Source: Aspidapion aeneum
Lineage: Eukaryota > Arthropoda > Insecta > Coleoptera > Brentidae
Assembly: GCA_963576565.1 (NCBI GenBank)
Contig: OY755045.1
Coordinates: 1,024,477-1,088,476 of the forward strand
Direction of reading: 5' to 3'
Length of the DNA stretch: 64,000 nucleotides
Within the stretch, counting starts at the first letter, position 1; every line of letters starts with the position of its first letter. The notes beneath the pieces were generated by a model, which was given only the letters and a program-made list of their open reading frames with translations, was not told the origin of the DNA and did not search any database. Made by a program: the position numbers and the translations under genes. This document shows positions 11,902 to 36,651 of the stretch, in pieces.

Positions 11902-12212
11902 CAGCGTAGGGGGCCCGGGGCCGCGGGGGCCAGCAGGCCCGCCAGATTCAAGCCCTAAGACTACAAACTAAGATGCCCCCTACACGTCACCGAAAAGAGT
12001 GACGAAAAATGTGCAAAACTGGCGATTAGAATAAGACAGACTGATTGGTGTGACAGAGATCAAACTAAAATTTACAGATAATTAAGTATAACCAAGGTGC
12101 AGTTGGTGTTTAGTTATTTTAACTAAGGTCACTCATCGTAAAAGGCTTGCCTTTTACGAGGAGTGTCCTTAATTTTAACGAGTTCGTACCAGAGACATGG
12201 GACGACAATAAA
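11902..12212 (+). promoter_or_regulatory. 3' UTR and candidate poly(A) signal of SPCA copy A
   Basis: The 310 bp after the TGA at 11899-11901 are non-coding and contain an AATAAA at 12207-12212, the first plausible poly(A) signal. A hAT-like terminus (CAGTGGCGGCTTGTGACG near 12255, followed by a G-run) begins just downstream; its partner end was not found. Confidence 0.5.
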
Positions 12213-12506
12213 TAGCTTTCAGACTTCCCCTAAATTATTTTCCGAAACCAGCTTCAGTGGCGGCTTGTGACGTTATAAATTGGGGGGGGGGGGGGCAGAA
12301 ATTTAAATTGCATGAAAAAATGAGATAAAAAAACTTACCGAAGCAGTTTTATTTTAGTATTTTCCAAACAAGCAGCTACTTTTGGTGTAGTTTTTAGTTT
12401 ATTTGTTTATAGATAAAGTCCATTCGCCATTCTTTTTTATGGCGCCGTCGAACAACGTCAAAAATCCCACATAATTTTAAAAAGTCTATTTACCTACTAA
12501 GTATAT

Positions 12507-13386
12507 GGATGATTCTACCAAAAGTGGATATCATTTTTGGTCATTGCCTTTAAATAACAGTACAGCACAGTAAATAATGTTGAATAAGAAACATTTATTT
12601 TCCCGAATTTTAGGCATTATTGCATAAAAATTCCAGAGGGATGAGTACCAGAGGAATGAGTTTTTTAATGGTTTTCCAATTTAAATCAAAATCTATTTTG
12701 ACTACTTAACTTAAGTTTTATATAAACAAAGTTCCTATACTTACAATTTTAAAACAATCAACAAAAATATTATACTATTGATATCAGTCGAATATTTACT
12801 TACCAGAGGAATGATAATTGAAGCGTTCCTTTTTGATTTCTCTAAAAAGAACTAATTTTCTGCCGAAAATAAAAAGATCTATAACTTAAACCAAACTAAA
12901 GTTGACATTATCTGTCACAACTTGTCACACTCACAAGTAAATTAGATATCCAGGGCCGTCTCTTTCTCTAGAAATTAACCGGTGGTATTAACAAATATTG
13001 TGTTATTAAAAATGGTGCACGTTTATAATTGTAAAATTTTCCGGAGAAAATGTGAATTCGAATTTTTTAAAATATGACTGCAAACTTAGGTTTTATCAAT
13101 TTTTTGATAAATAGTTAAGACTTGGTTAAATATTATTTATTAGGATATTTTTTTCAATCTGAGTTTTTAATATTTGGTTTGGGACTACACCAAAGGAATG
13201 AGGTATTTGCTTTGTAATAAAAAAAATTATAAACTTGCAATTTTTTTTATTCATTAAACTTAAATGCTCCATAAAGAAAACATATCGTTTTAAATCTTAT
13301 AACTAACTAAAACTATGCTTCATTTGCAGTCTGTGTTTGAAAAATATGCATTCCCACTCCACAGCACCATTTTTGTAGAATCATCC
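12507..13386 (-). mobile_element. GGATGATTCTACC-family MITE, copy 1 (inverted)
   Basis: The ends are GGATGATTCTACCAAAA and its inverted match ending GAATCATCC, both flanked by AT-rich 'tat' sequence. The interior is the reverse complement of the copies at 38462-39384 and 57020-57933. It contains several copies of a motif like CCAGAGGAATGAG. The 113-residue minus-strand open frame at 13320-13661 crosses the element edge and is not a gene. Confidence 0.85.
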
Positions 13387-14295
13387 ATATGTCTAATTTT
13401 TGTCACATTTTCATTATGTTCGGTAATGTTTTGCCTATAGGCACTATTCAATTGGCACCTAATATCAGTCTTGCCTAGCAAAAAAAATGCTATGTGGTTA
13501 TTTAAATGAATACTACTTACTTTGTGTCTTTTTAACTTTTCACTAAAGTGCTTGATATCACACATTCCCTTTGTCACCCACTTCGTGGATTGTTCATAAC
13601 AAGACAAATAAAGCAAAAAAAGCATTTCTTTTTTCACAAACGCACAACCAGTTTTCAGCATCGTATAATTTTTTAATAAATTTTCTATTATAAGTTTTTA
13701 TGGAACACCCCTCGGCATTACTTACACTAAAATTTTAGTTAATTTTTAGATCCGGTTTATGTGGCCCTAAAGATTTTATTTGTAATCAAAGTTCATTTGT
13801 CAACGTATTTAAATTTGCATAGTTTATTATGTAAAAAACAATGACATGCGACCGGAAGGCTTTTTACTACTGACAAATCCCAAATCAAAACAAATTCATA
13901 CATCTTCATTAAGGATAGAACCGGCAACACTAGAAAGGTCAACAAACGTTTTCGCACGATGATGATGGCAATCTATCCCCCCCCCCATGTCTCTGGTTGG
14001 TGAATACCGGTGTTGTAAGTTTAAAATTGTATAGGGTGATTAAAAGTGGGCACTATTGGAGAATTTAAGGTATTTTCAAGGGAAATAGACAAAAACTAAC
14101 CCCCCCTTTTGGAAGCTCAAATTTCAAGACAATTTAAAAAATAAAAACTGTATCTTAATACGTCAAATCGTTTTAGAGCTACGGAGTGTTCGGTAAAATT
14201 TTGCATTTTGTGAGAGATTCTAAAACTTTTTTATTTATAAAATTTAATTTCATTTATCACTTTTAGTTTTTTAAGATATTACATAAAGTTATTTT
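13387..14295. other. Intergenic stretch without recognisable gene
   Basis: AT-rich sequence with a C-run at about 13977-13986 and fragments such as 'tatagggtgattaaaagtggg' that resemble a mariner-type end without a visible partner. No conserved coding sequence was seen. Confidence 0.4.
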
Positions 14296-14994
14296 AGCTC
14301 ACACTACTACTATACTATAGTAGTGTGAGCTATAGTGATCCTAATTTTTTCGAGAAAAAAAAAGTTGCTCCGATTTCAAAATTTTTTATATATCTTTGCG
14401 TTTCAGATGATTTTGAAACTTTTTTGTTGCGCCGTCTGTCTGTCTGTCTGTAACGACCAACGCGCATAACTCAAAAACCGCTTGCCCGATTTTAATGAAA
14501 TTTGGTACCTACGCTGGGTTTTGGGTCGAGATGGTCCCATTTAAAAATGAACAAAATCTACCAAACATAAGCCAAATAAAAGGGTGGGGGTATATTTCAA
14601 AAATAAGAGTTTATGTAAAAATATGGCGTGTGTAATATCAAACGAAAGGTAATTGCGTCTGGAGTTAAATAAAAGACATTTTATTTTAAAAAAAGGGTGG
14701 GGGTAAATTTAAAAAATTTGTGTTTATGTGGAAATATGGCGTGTGTCATATCAAACGAAAGGTAATTGAGTCTGGAGTTAAACAAAATACATTTTAGTTT
14801 AAAAAAAGGTGGGGGTAGATTTAAAAAATTAAAGTTTAAGTCAAAACATGGCTTGTGTGGTATCAAATGAAAGGTAATTGAGTCTGGAGTTCAATAAAAT
14901 ATATTTTAGTTTTTAGTTATATTAGCTCACACGTACACTATAACTATAGTACTTAGTGTGAGCTTAGGTGCCCATAGATTGGCAGAGTATTTTT
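14296..14994. mobile_element. Repeat with AGCTCACAC hairpin ends, copy 2
   Basis: Same plan as 11031-11768: hairpin, a short 'ctgt' run, the line 'accaacgcgcataactc', three ~115-bp repeats, second hairpin at about 14923-14964, and the tail 'ttggcagagtattttt'. The full-length pair defines both edges of the family. Confidence 0.85.
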
Positions 14995-16463
14995 ATTTAA
15001 TATTTAAAATCAGCGTTAAATTTTCTTTTCTATCTCCCCTAAAAGTACCTTTTTTCAAAATCCATTTTTAGCCCATCTTTATAATAAATATCCTAATTTA
15101 AGACTAAACATTGCATTTTTTGGCTTTAAAATACACTTTTTTGACACATTCTAAGTTTTTGCACATTTCGCTTGTATCGTACATCATTTTTTGGATGTGG
15201 AACTTTAAATGTTAGGGGATAAAATATTTTAAAGGTTTAATCTTAGTGTTTTTAGACCCTTAAAATATTTTTTTTGTACATAAAATATTTTAATGATAAG
15301 GAACTTGTTTTTCACTAGCTGTTAAAATGATTTTGTCTACTTTTGTAGTATGTACTTATTTTGTATTATATTAGCTAATAAGTTTATTCATATTTTTTTA
15401 AAGAAACTTTCTTCTATGAGATTTTTATTTAGTTTAGAAAATGTGGCCACTTCAATATGTATTTAAAAAATAGAAAAAAAAACCAGTATTAGAACATATT
15501 TTTTGGAAAGGAATATTTAGAAAATTTTAAGTAAAAAGTCGGTGCTTAGGTACATATTTTTCTTGCCACTTTTTTATTTATGTTTAAAACAATTGTTATA
15601 TTTAAATATCTTATAGTAAATTCTAGATTTTCCACTCCTCGAATTTAGTAAAAAATATTTATAAAAATTTTAAAACTCATAAAAAACAACACAAATAAAT
15701 GTTAGTAGGATTAAATATTGAATGCTTTCTCTCAGTGTATAAAAGATAAAAGAAAACAACACATTTATATTTATCTAAGTGTGTAACTGCACGCAAAAAA
15801 GTTCGCTTTTTTTTTCTCAGTGTATGTGTACACTCTTTCTGTGATATTAGAAAAGCACTTTTTTATTATTTTCTTTTTTGAATTTGATGCTCGATCACGT
15901 GACAGTCTTGAAAGAGGCGTATTCCTGTCATTTTTTGACAGTTCACCTTTCGATTTTTTGAAAAAAAAAATTGCAAAATCTATAAGGGAAAAATAAAAAC
16001 ATTTACATTTTAAGACTTTCTATAGTTCAGGCCCTACAACCGAGATTATTATAGATTTTACGAAAGGGAACCACCCCCCCCCAACCCTGGCAGGGGGGTG
16101 GTTCCCCCCGTTAAACGTGCTTTTTGATAGTTTTTTGCTAATAACTCGAAAACAGTCAACTTTTCCAAAAATTTTCTAAAGATCATTTTTCAAGCGGATA
16201 CAATTTCCTTTTCAACGATGTACCTTAGTACCCACTGACGGCAGTGGTGCACGTTCCATTAGCGTACGAAAAAAGGGGAAAATTTTTAAAATATTTTTTT
16301 AATATTTTTTTTTCAAAAAATATTTTTGGTTAAAAGCCCATTGTATAGTCAAATACTTATTAAGCTAGACATATTTTCTTTAAATAGCTGCCTTGAAATA
16401 AAAATAAATGTGTTTGTAGAAATCCTTAAATCAACAAAAATGTTGAACATTATTTTTTGTATG
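14995..16463. other. AT-rich intergenic region with a C/G hairpin
   Basis: No gene is recognisable. The notable feature is a perfect C/G-rich hairpin at about 16066-16107, with 'gggaaccacccccc' pairing to 'ggggggtggttccc', in otherwise very AT-rich DNA. Confidence 0.45.
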
Positions 16464-16536
16464 GCTTCGGTAGTTCAGTGGTTAGAATGTTTGCCTAGAT
16501 AGCAAGAGATCCCGGGTTCGATCCCCGGCCGAAGCA
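16464..16536 (+). tRNA. tRNA-like gene, anticodon loop reads AGA; identity uncertain
   Basis: The 73-nt sequence folds as a standard cloverleaf. The acceptor stem is GCTTCGG/CCGAAGC, the D stem GTTC/GAAT, the anticodon stem TTTGC/GCAAG with 7-base loop CTAGATA, and the T stem CCGGG/CCCGG with loop TTCGATC. A-box (tagttcagtgg) and B-box (ggttcgatccc) promoters are intact, and a T-run terminator lies at about 16542-16547. The loop places AGA at the anticodon (serine, UCU), but serine tRNAs have a long variable arm and this one has the short 5-base kind. It may be an unusual tRNA gene, a tRNA pseudogene or the head of a tRNA-derived SINE. Confidence 0.7.
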
Positions 16537-16967
16537 GAAAACTTTTTTCTTATTTTTCTTTCTTTAATTTCACTTGTTGTTTATAACTTTAAAAAAGTCA
16601 AAGAATTATCCCTCTTCTTTTAAAAAATCGAAAGATGAACAGGTTTTAGCAAAGTGCTTTAAACAATTTTTTTAAAGCTTTTAAGTCAGTTACGCAGGCT
16701 TGTAAAATCAACATTTGTTTAATAAAAGTTCCCAAAAAAAAAATTTGACTATCGAGTTTTATTTCCGAAAATGTTTTGTCGTCATTGTTTATAAAACAGA
16801 AATGACATAGTAAAAGCCAAATCGTAAAAAAACAACAATAAAAATTATTTTCGGCCAGAAAATTTAAACGATTTTGGCAAACCATTTAATAGTTAAAGGA
16901 GAATTGCACCAAAATTTACTAGTAAAATAATTTTCTTAGAATGCAATAAATTTTCTAATACTTATAG

Positions 16968-17022
16968 CAGCGTTCCGCGGATATATATCAAGTGATATAT
17001 ATCACGATATATATATATAGCT

Positions 17023-17061
<39 letters not shown>

Positions 17062-17476
17062 ATATATTCAATAATTTGACTTATTAAACTAAAAATGTTT
17101 CTACCATTCTAAATATCAGAAAATTTGTCAGTACGCCCCTGTACAAAAGTATAAGCATCTGTAAAGGTGTAGTATCGATCGATTCGGCTGCCGCATAGGC
17201 ATCGCGGAGCTGACTGGGAATCCCCTGTTTCACATCTGGTAGAACCCCCTACGCGACGATTTCTTTTGTTTTCTATTTTCCCAGGTTAGAGCAGTTACTG
17301 TGTTTTCCATCTGTATGTACTTTTGATTTATTAGGAAGTAGTGATTTTTATTTAACATGCCAAAACCAAAGCATTCAGTTTGATAATGATATATATCAGA
17401 TATATATCTGATATATATCCGATATATATCATGTGATATGATATTTATATAAATATCATGATATTTTCGAACCCTG
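16968..17476 (+). mobile_element. Internally deleted hAT-like element with AT-palindrome ends
   Basis: The ends are CAGCGTTCCG and the inverted CGAACCCTG, flanked by near-identical 8-bp repeats ACTTATAG (16960-16967) and ACTTAAAG (17477-17484). Both subterminal regions are filled with palindromic 'gatatatatc' units (about 16978-17070 and 17380-17460). A short frame near 17356 reads MPKPKHSV and stops, resembling a truncated BED-finger hAT transposase start. Only a fragment of coding capacity remains. Confidence 0.65.
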
Positions 17477-17498
17477 ACTTAAAGTGACTGCTTATGTA

Positions 17499-17760
17499 CA
17501 GTTGGGGACTTAATAAATGGCCGCTGCCGTTTTCAGATGAGCTTGGATAAGAATCCCAATACCGGCCGGATTTCGTGGCGCGTCGTTCGACACATATAAT
17601 TTATTCGCATTCCTGGGTTAAATTCAATCATGAAAAATTTTTCTTCGTTCCGTTTAAATATTCGGTTAAAAAAATACACATAATTGCGGAAAAAATTAGC
17701 TTTGGTCTGTAGTCCGTTTGAATGTTCGGTTAAAAAAATACACATAATAGTGATTTTTCA
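17499..17760. mobile_element. Partial TA-type MITE end plus short direct repeat
   Basis: TA|CAGTTGGGGACTTAATAAAT at 17497 matches the right terminus of the complete MITE at 49303-49511, but no second end was seen nearby. A ~35-bp direct repeat ('ccgttt.aat.ttcggtt' followed by an A-run and 'tacacataat') occurs at 17650 and 17714. The 70-residue minus-strand frame across it is not recognisable. Confidence 0.4.
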
Positions 17761-17954
17761 GCATTTTAATTTATTGTTATGTTTTTTATTACATATTTAC
17801 ATAGAGAAACACAAATGCAACATGTTTGTATTTTTAGCTATTTTTAAAATGGTAAGTTTTTAAAGTGTAAAGCTAAAAAAAATAAATACAAGTAAAAATT
17901 GGTTATTTGACTAAGGGCGATTCGAAAACAGCTGTGATGACGGCCTTAATGACA

Positions 17955-19342
17955 TTTTAATTTTTAATTTTTAATTTTTAATTTTTAATTTTTAATTTTT
18001 AATTTTTAATTTTTAATTTTTAATTTTTAATTTTTAATTTTTAATTTTTAATTTTTAATTTTTAATTTTTAATTTTTAATTTTTAATTTTTAATTTTTAA
18101 TTTTTAATTTTTAATTTTTAATTTTTAATTTTTAATTTTTAATTTTTAATTTTTAATTTTTAATTTTTAATTTTTAATTTTTAATTTTTAATTTTTAATT
18201 TTTAATTTTTAATTTTTAATTTTTAATTTTTAATTTTTAATTTTTAATTTTTAATTTTTAATTTTTAATTTTTAATTTTTAATTTTTAATTTTTAATTTT
18301 TAATTTTTAATTTTTAATTTTTAATTTTTAATTTTTAATTTTTAATTTTTAATTTTTAATTTTTAATTTTTAATTTTTAATTTTTAATTTTTAATTTTTA
18401 ATTTTTAATTTTTAATTTTTAATTTTTAATTTTTAATTTTTAATTTTTAATTTTTAATTTTTAATTTTTAATTTTTAATTTTTAATTTTTAATTTTTAAT
18501 TTTTAATTTTTAATTTTTAATTTTTAATTTTTAATTTTTAATTTTTAATTTTTAATTTTTAATTTTTAATTTTTAATTTTTAATTTTTAATTTTTAATTT
18601 TTAATTTTTAATTTTTAATTTTTAATTTTTAATTTTTAATTTTTAATTTTTAATTTTTAATTTTTAATTTTTAATTTTTAATTTTTAATTTTTAATTTTT
18701 AATTTTTAATTTTTAATTTTTAATTTTTAATTTTTAATTTTTAATTTTTAATTTTTAATTTTTAATTTTTAATTTTTAATTTTTAATTTTTAATTTTTAA
18801 TTTTTAATTTTTAATTTTTAATTTTTAATTTTTAATTTTTAATTTTTAATTTTTAATTTTTAATTTTTAATTTTTAATTTTTAATTTTTAATTTTTAATT
18901 TTTAATTTTTAATTTTTAATTTTTAATTTTTAATTTTTAATTTTTAATTTTTAATTTTTAATTTTTAATTTTTAATTTTTAATTTTTAATTTTTAATTTT
19001 TAATTTTTAATTTTTAATTTTTAATTTTTAATTTTTAATTTTTAATTTTTAATTTTTAATTTTTAATTTTTAATTTTTAATTTTTAATTTTTAATTTTTA
19101 ATTTTTAATTTTTAATTTTTAATTTTTAATTTTTAATTTTTAATTTTTAATTTTTAATTTTTAATTTTTAATTTTTAATTTTTAATTTTTAATTTTTAAT
19201 TTTTAATTTTTAATTTTTAATTTTTAATTTTTAATTTTTAATTTTTAATTTTTAATTTTTAATTTTTAATTTTTAATTTTTAATTTTTAATTTTTAATTT
19301 TTAATTTTTAATTTTTAATTTTTAATTTTTAATTTTTAATTT
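17955..19342. repeat. Pure heptamer array (AATTTTT)n, about 198 copies
   Basis: A single 7-bp unit repeats for nearly 1.4 kb with no interruption found on reading every line. It ends directly against the 169-bp tandem repeat at 19343. Such length and purity point to recent expansion, or to a repeat length set partly by assembly. Confidence 0.98.
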
Positions 19343-19760
19343 AGGAAATCCCATAAGACCAAAATGGCCAAATTGTGAAAATTCAAATTTTAAAAACTAT
19401 ACAGTTTATCAACAAAAGCACCGAGTTGCAATATGGTAGGGCCATAGAGATGCGAAAAAGCCACACCCCGAGTTAAGATTCGGGAAAACGTCATTTAGCG
19501 AATTTTAGGGTAGGAAATCCCATAAGACCAAAATGGCCAAATTGTGAAAATTCAAATTTTAAAAACTATACAGTTTATCAACAAAAGCACCGAGTTGCAG
19601 TATGGTAGGGCCATAGAGATGCGAAAAAGCCACACCCCGAGTTAAGATTCGGGAAAACGTCATTTAGCGAATTTTAGGGTAGGAAATCCCATAAGACCAA
19701 AATGGCCAAATTTTGAAAATTCATATTTTAAAAAGTATACAGTTTATTTTTATTTTATCT
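19343..19760. repeat. 169-bp tandem repeat, 2.4 copies
   Basis: Units start at 19343, 19512 and 19681 with 'aggaaatcccataagacc'. The first two are almost identical; the third diverges after about 70 bp. Each full unit ends 'agcgaattttagggt'. No coding potential was seen. Confidence 0.95.
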
Positions 19761-21059
19761 TGGGTCTATAAAGATGCGTAAAAACCACACCAACATTTTT
19801 TACAAACAATTTTTTTTTGAAAAGTAATATTTTCGAGAACCATTTTTCAAAACTCAACTTTTTCAGAAAACGTTTTTTTCGAAAAAAAAGTCAGCTGACA
19901 TTTTTTTTGATAAATTATTTTCTTAAACTAACTTTCATGTCCACTGTTTGAGAGTTCGAAATCGGTGTTATCCTAACCTTTGTCATTTGATCGCAAACGT
20001 ATCGTAATCTCTCCGAACACCAGGAAAGCTAGTTTATGAATGTAATTTTTTGAACAAAATGTTTTGCAAAAAAATTAAAATTTTTTTTTTTTTTCAAAAA
20101 ATATTTTTCAAAAAAGTTGCTTTTTGAAAAAGTACTTTTTTGAAAAAATTCCACAAATCTTAAAAAAAATTATTAAATATAGTCTGACCTAAAAAAATTT
20201 CTTAAATCAAAAAAAATCTATTTAAATATATAGTCAACTTTTGTAATTTTGGTGTGATTCCCCTTTGAAACACGGGACAATTCTTCAGATGCCTAATTAC
20301 AAAAATAATATTGTTAATCAACGCTTGTAAGTTTTTTTTTTGAAATATCGAAGGTTAAAATTATGGCGGATTGACAGAAAAAAAAGGATTTTTAATTTTA
20401 GTGTGTATAAAGTGAAGTGGGAAAAAAAAGAAAATGGTGGAAAAAGTGGATGAAAATAATTCGAAAAAGGTAAAATAATATCACGCCAAGGGATAAAAGT
20501 AGCATTTTTTATCATGGAGACAAAAAGAATTGGTAAAAAAATCAAAATTAAAACGCTTTTGAGGTTTATATACCGTAGAACAAGGTGACTTTGTGCCAGT
20601 TTTGATAGATTTTTTTGATTATTTAGGATTTATACAAAACAATAATTTTTTTTTCGATGTTTCATTAAAAACTAACATCCTTCAGCTACTAAAATACCAA
20701 AAAATATTTTAAACATTTTGAGAACCGCAGCCGTGGTTTACAAGAGATTTGAATATTTTACGTTACCATTTATGTAAATGCCCGCACAGCTGTTTGTCCA
20801 ACGTTGACTGAGGTCTAGACCGAACCTCTTTGGAGTCTGTGCTTACGTGTTTATTATTTCAAATTTCAGGAAAAAAAACGTGACTTATTCCTTACAATAA
20901 GGAATAAAAAAATGCGGTTTTTGTTTTGTTTTCTCAAAATGGGCCCCATGAACCTCAAAAATTATTTTATAGTCAATTCGGTTTATTTTAGGACCACTTT
21001 TTTTTTATTCGATGTAAAAATATGTGTCACATTTTATTGCCTAAATGTCATTTTGACAG
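19761..21059. other. AT-rich region upstream of the first recognised exon of SPCA copy B
   Basis: Contains A- and T-run rich sequence related to the 40-43 kb region (for example 'gagagttcgaaatcggtgtt' near 19950). It should hold the promoter and start exon of SPCA copy B, or part of its first intron, but no exon could be identified with confidence. Confidence 0.35.
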
Positions 21060-35224
<14,165 letters not shown>

Positions 35225-35311
35225 GCTTTTCATCGAGTATCTGTCTATCTATAGGAACTTTAAGTTTAAAAACTTAGTTTAGTAAGTTGTAGGTATATTA
35301 TTAGGATTGTA

Positions 35312-35317
35312 AATAAA
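35312..35317 (+). promoter_or_regulatory. Candidate poly(A) signal of SPCA copy B
   Basis: AATAAA lies 88 bp after the TAG stop (35222-35224), in AT-rich sequence followed by 'tatattaaaaatattttttt'. It is the first canonical signal after the gene. Confidence 0.6.
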
Positions 35318-35689
35318 ATGAATAATACTAGTCAATCAAAATTGTGTATGTAACTAAAATATATTAAAAATATTTTTTTAAATATTTATCTTTTCTTTAA
35401 AAATATCCGAAAATCAATCTCGAATGTTATCTTAATTTTTTCGAAAACAAGTTTTTGAAAACTTTTTTGCAAAAAGTTGTGTTTCAAAAAAATTAAATTT
35501 TGAATTATTTTTGTTTAAACTACATTTTCAAACAATTTATTCTGAAAGTAATTTTTTTGAAAAACAGTTTTTTCGTAAAACAAAGTTTTTGAGAACATTT
35601 CGAGGAACATTTTTTCGAAACTCATTTTTCGTACGAAAAAAAGTATACTATAAACTAAAAAAATTCCGTCCAAAAAAAAAAAAATTTCC

Positions 35690-36430
35690 ATAAGCGTGCG
35701 GAAAAGTCCACTTTTCCGCACGCATTTTAGTGTGGAAAGTGCCACTTTTCCGCACTAGTACGGAAAAATATTTTTTCCGCACTAGTGCGGAAAAGTTAAT
35801 TTGTTACGATTTTGAGGTGTTCTATAACATTTAGACCGTTCAAAATACATTTGTATCTTTCCTAGCACACGAAATATCCTAAAAATATTCAAATTGACTA
35901 AAATTCTGCTATATTTTCAATATTTTCGATAAAATAAAGTTTTCAGTAAAATAGGTTCAAATTATAAGTTTTAAACCTCCCCGGTATAAATATCGTCATT
36001 GTCAATGTCAAACAACAATGAACACTAGTGGTTTTAGATTTGGCATCTTAAATCACCATAGCAACAAAGTACAAACAAACTGTCAAAACAAAGCCAATTT
36101 TGCAGATACAAGCGTCTTTTGAATTTTTTAAACAAAAAAAACAGATTTTCAATGGATTCTTCGGACGAAGATCTACCCCAGTCAGTTCTAGAAGCCGCTA
36201 GAATGTGAATAATAATAATTGATTTGATTAAAACGTTTTGAATATAAATAATTTTCTGATTAATTTTTAGTTTTTTCCTCACGCTTATAGAAAAAACAGT
36301 GTACCTAACTCGTGCGTAAAGTGTCTTTTCCGCACTTGATTGCTGGCCAAACTCCGCTATCGCGTCGTTTGGCCATCTGCAATCGCGTGCGGAAAAGAGG
36401 CACTTTCCGCACTAGTTAGGTAAACTACTA
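35690..36430. mobile_element. GTGCGGAAAAG inverted-repeat element, copy 1, with a captured-looking first exon
   Basis: The ends carry several palindromic words of the type GCGGAAAAGTnnACTTTTCCGC. The right end also forms a hairpin ('gattgctggccaaac' against 'gtttggccatctgcaatc'). Inside, near 36151, a short frame reads [18 protein letters not shown] and stops; 'AAT|gtgaat' within it could be a splice donor. A near-identical copy lies at 40580-41292. It lies between the SPCA copy B poly(A) signal and the CDKAL1 start. Confidence 0.85.
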
Positions 36431-36651
36431 TTTCGAAAATCGAACGAGAAAATTTCTGCGACAGGGTTTAAAAATAGACGGTAATTTATGAACAGCTTTC
36501 ACAAGCAAAACCTTGCTTTTTTCTTAGCCGCTACGAAGATGCCACACATTAAATTCTAACCTCACAAATTTTTCGTAAATATAACCTCACTTTCTGTTTT
36601 TTTTTTTTTGGAAAATTTTTGATTTTCCGTGAGTTCTTTAAACAGAAAAAT

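Noticed and set aside
11700..11951. Minus-strand 83-residue frame over the last SPCA copy A exon
   Set aside because: It is the antisense shadow of the plus-strand exon 11777-11901, which matches the SPCA C-terminus.
13320..13661. 113-residue minus-strand frame
   Set aside because: It straddles the end of a MITE present in three copies and contains no recognisable motif; it is interrupted in the other copies.
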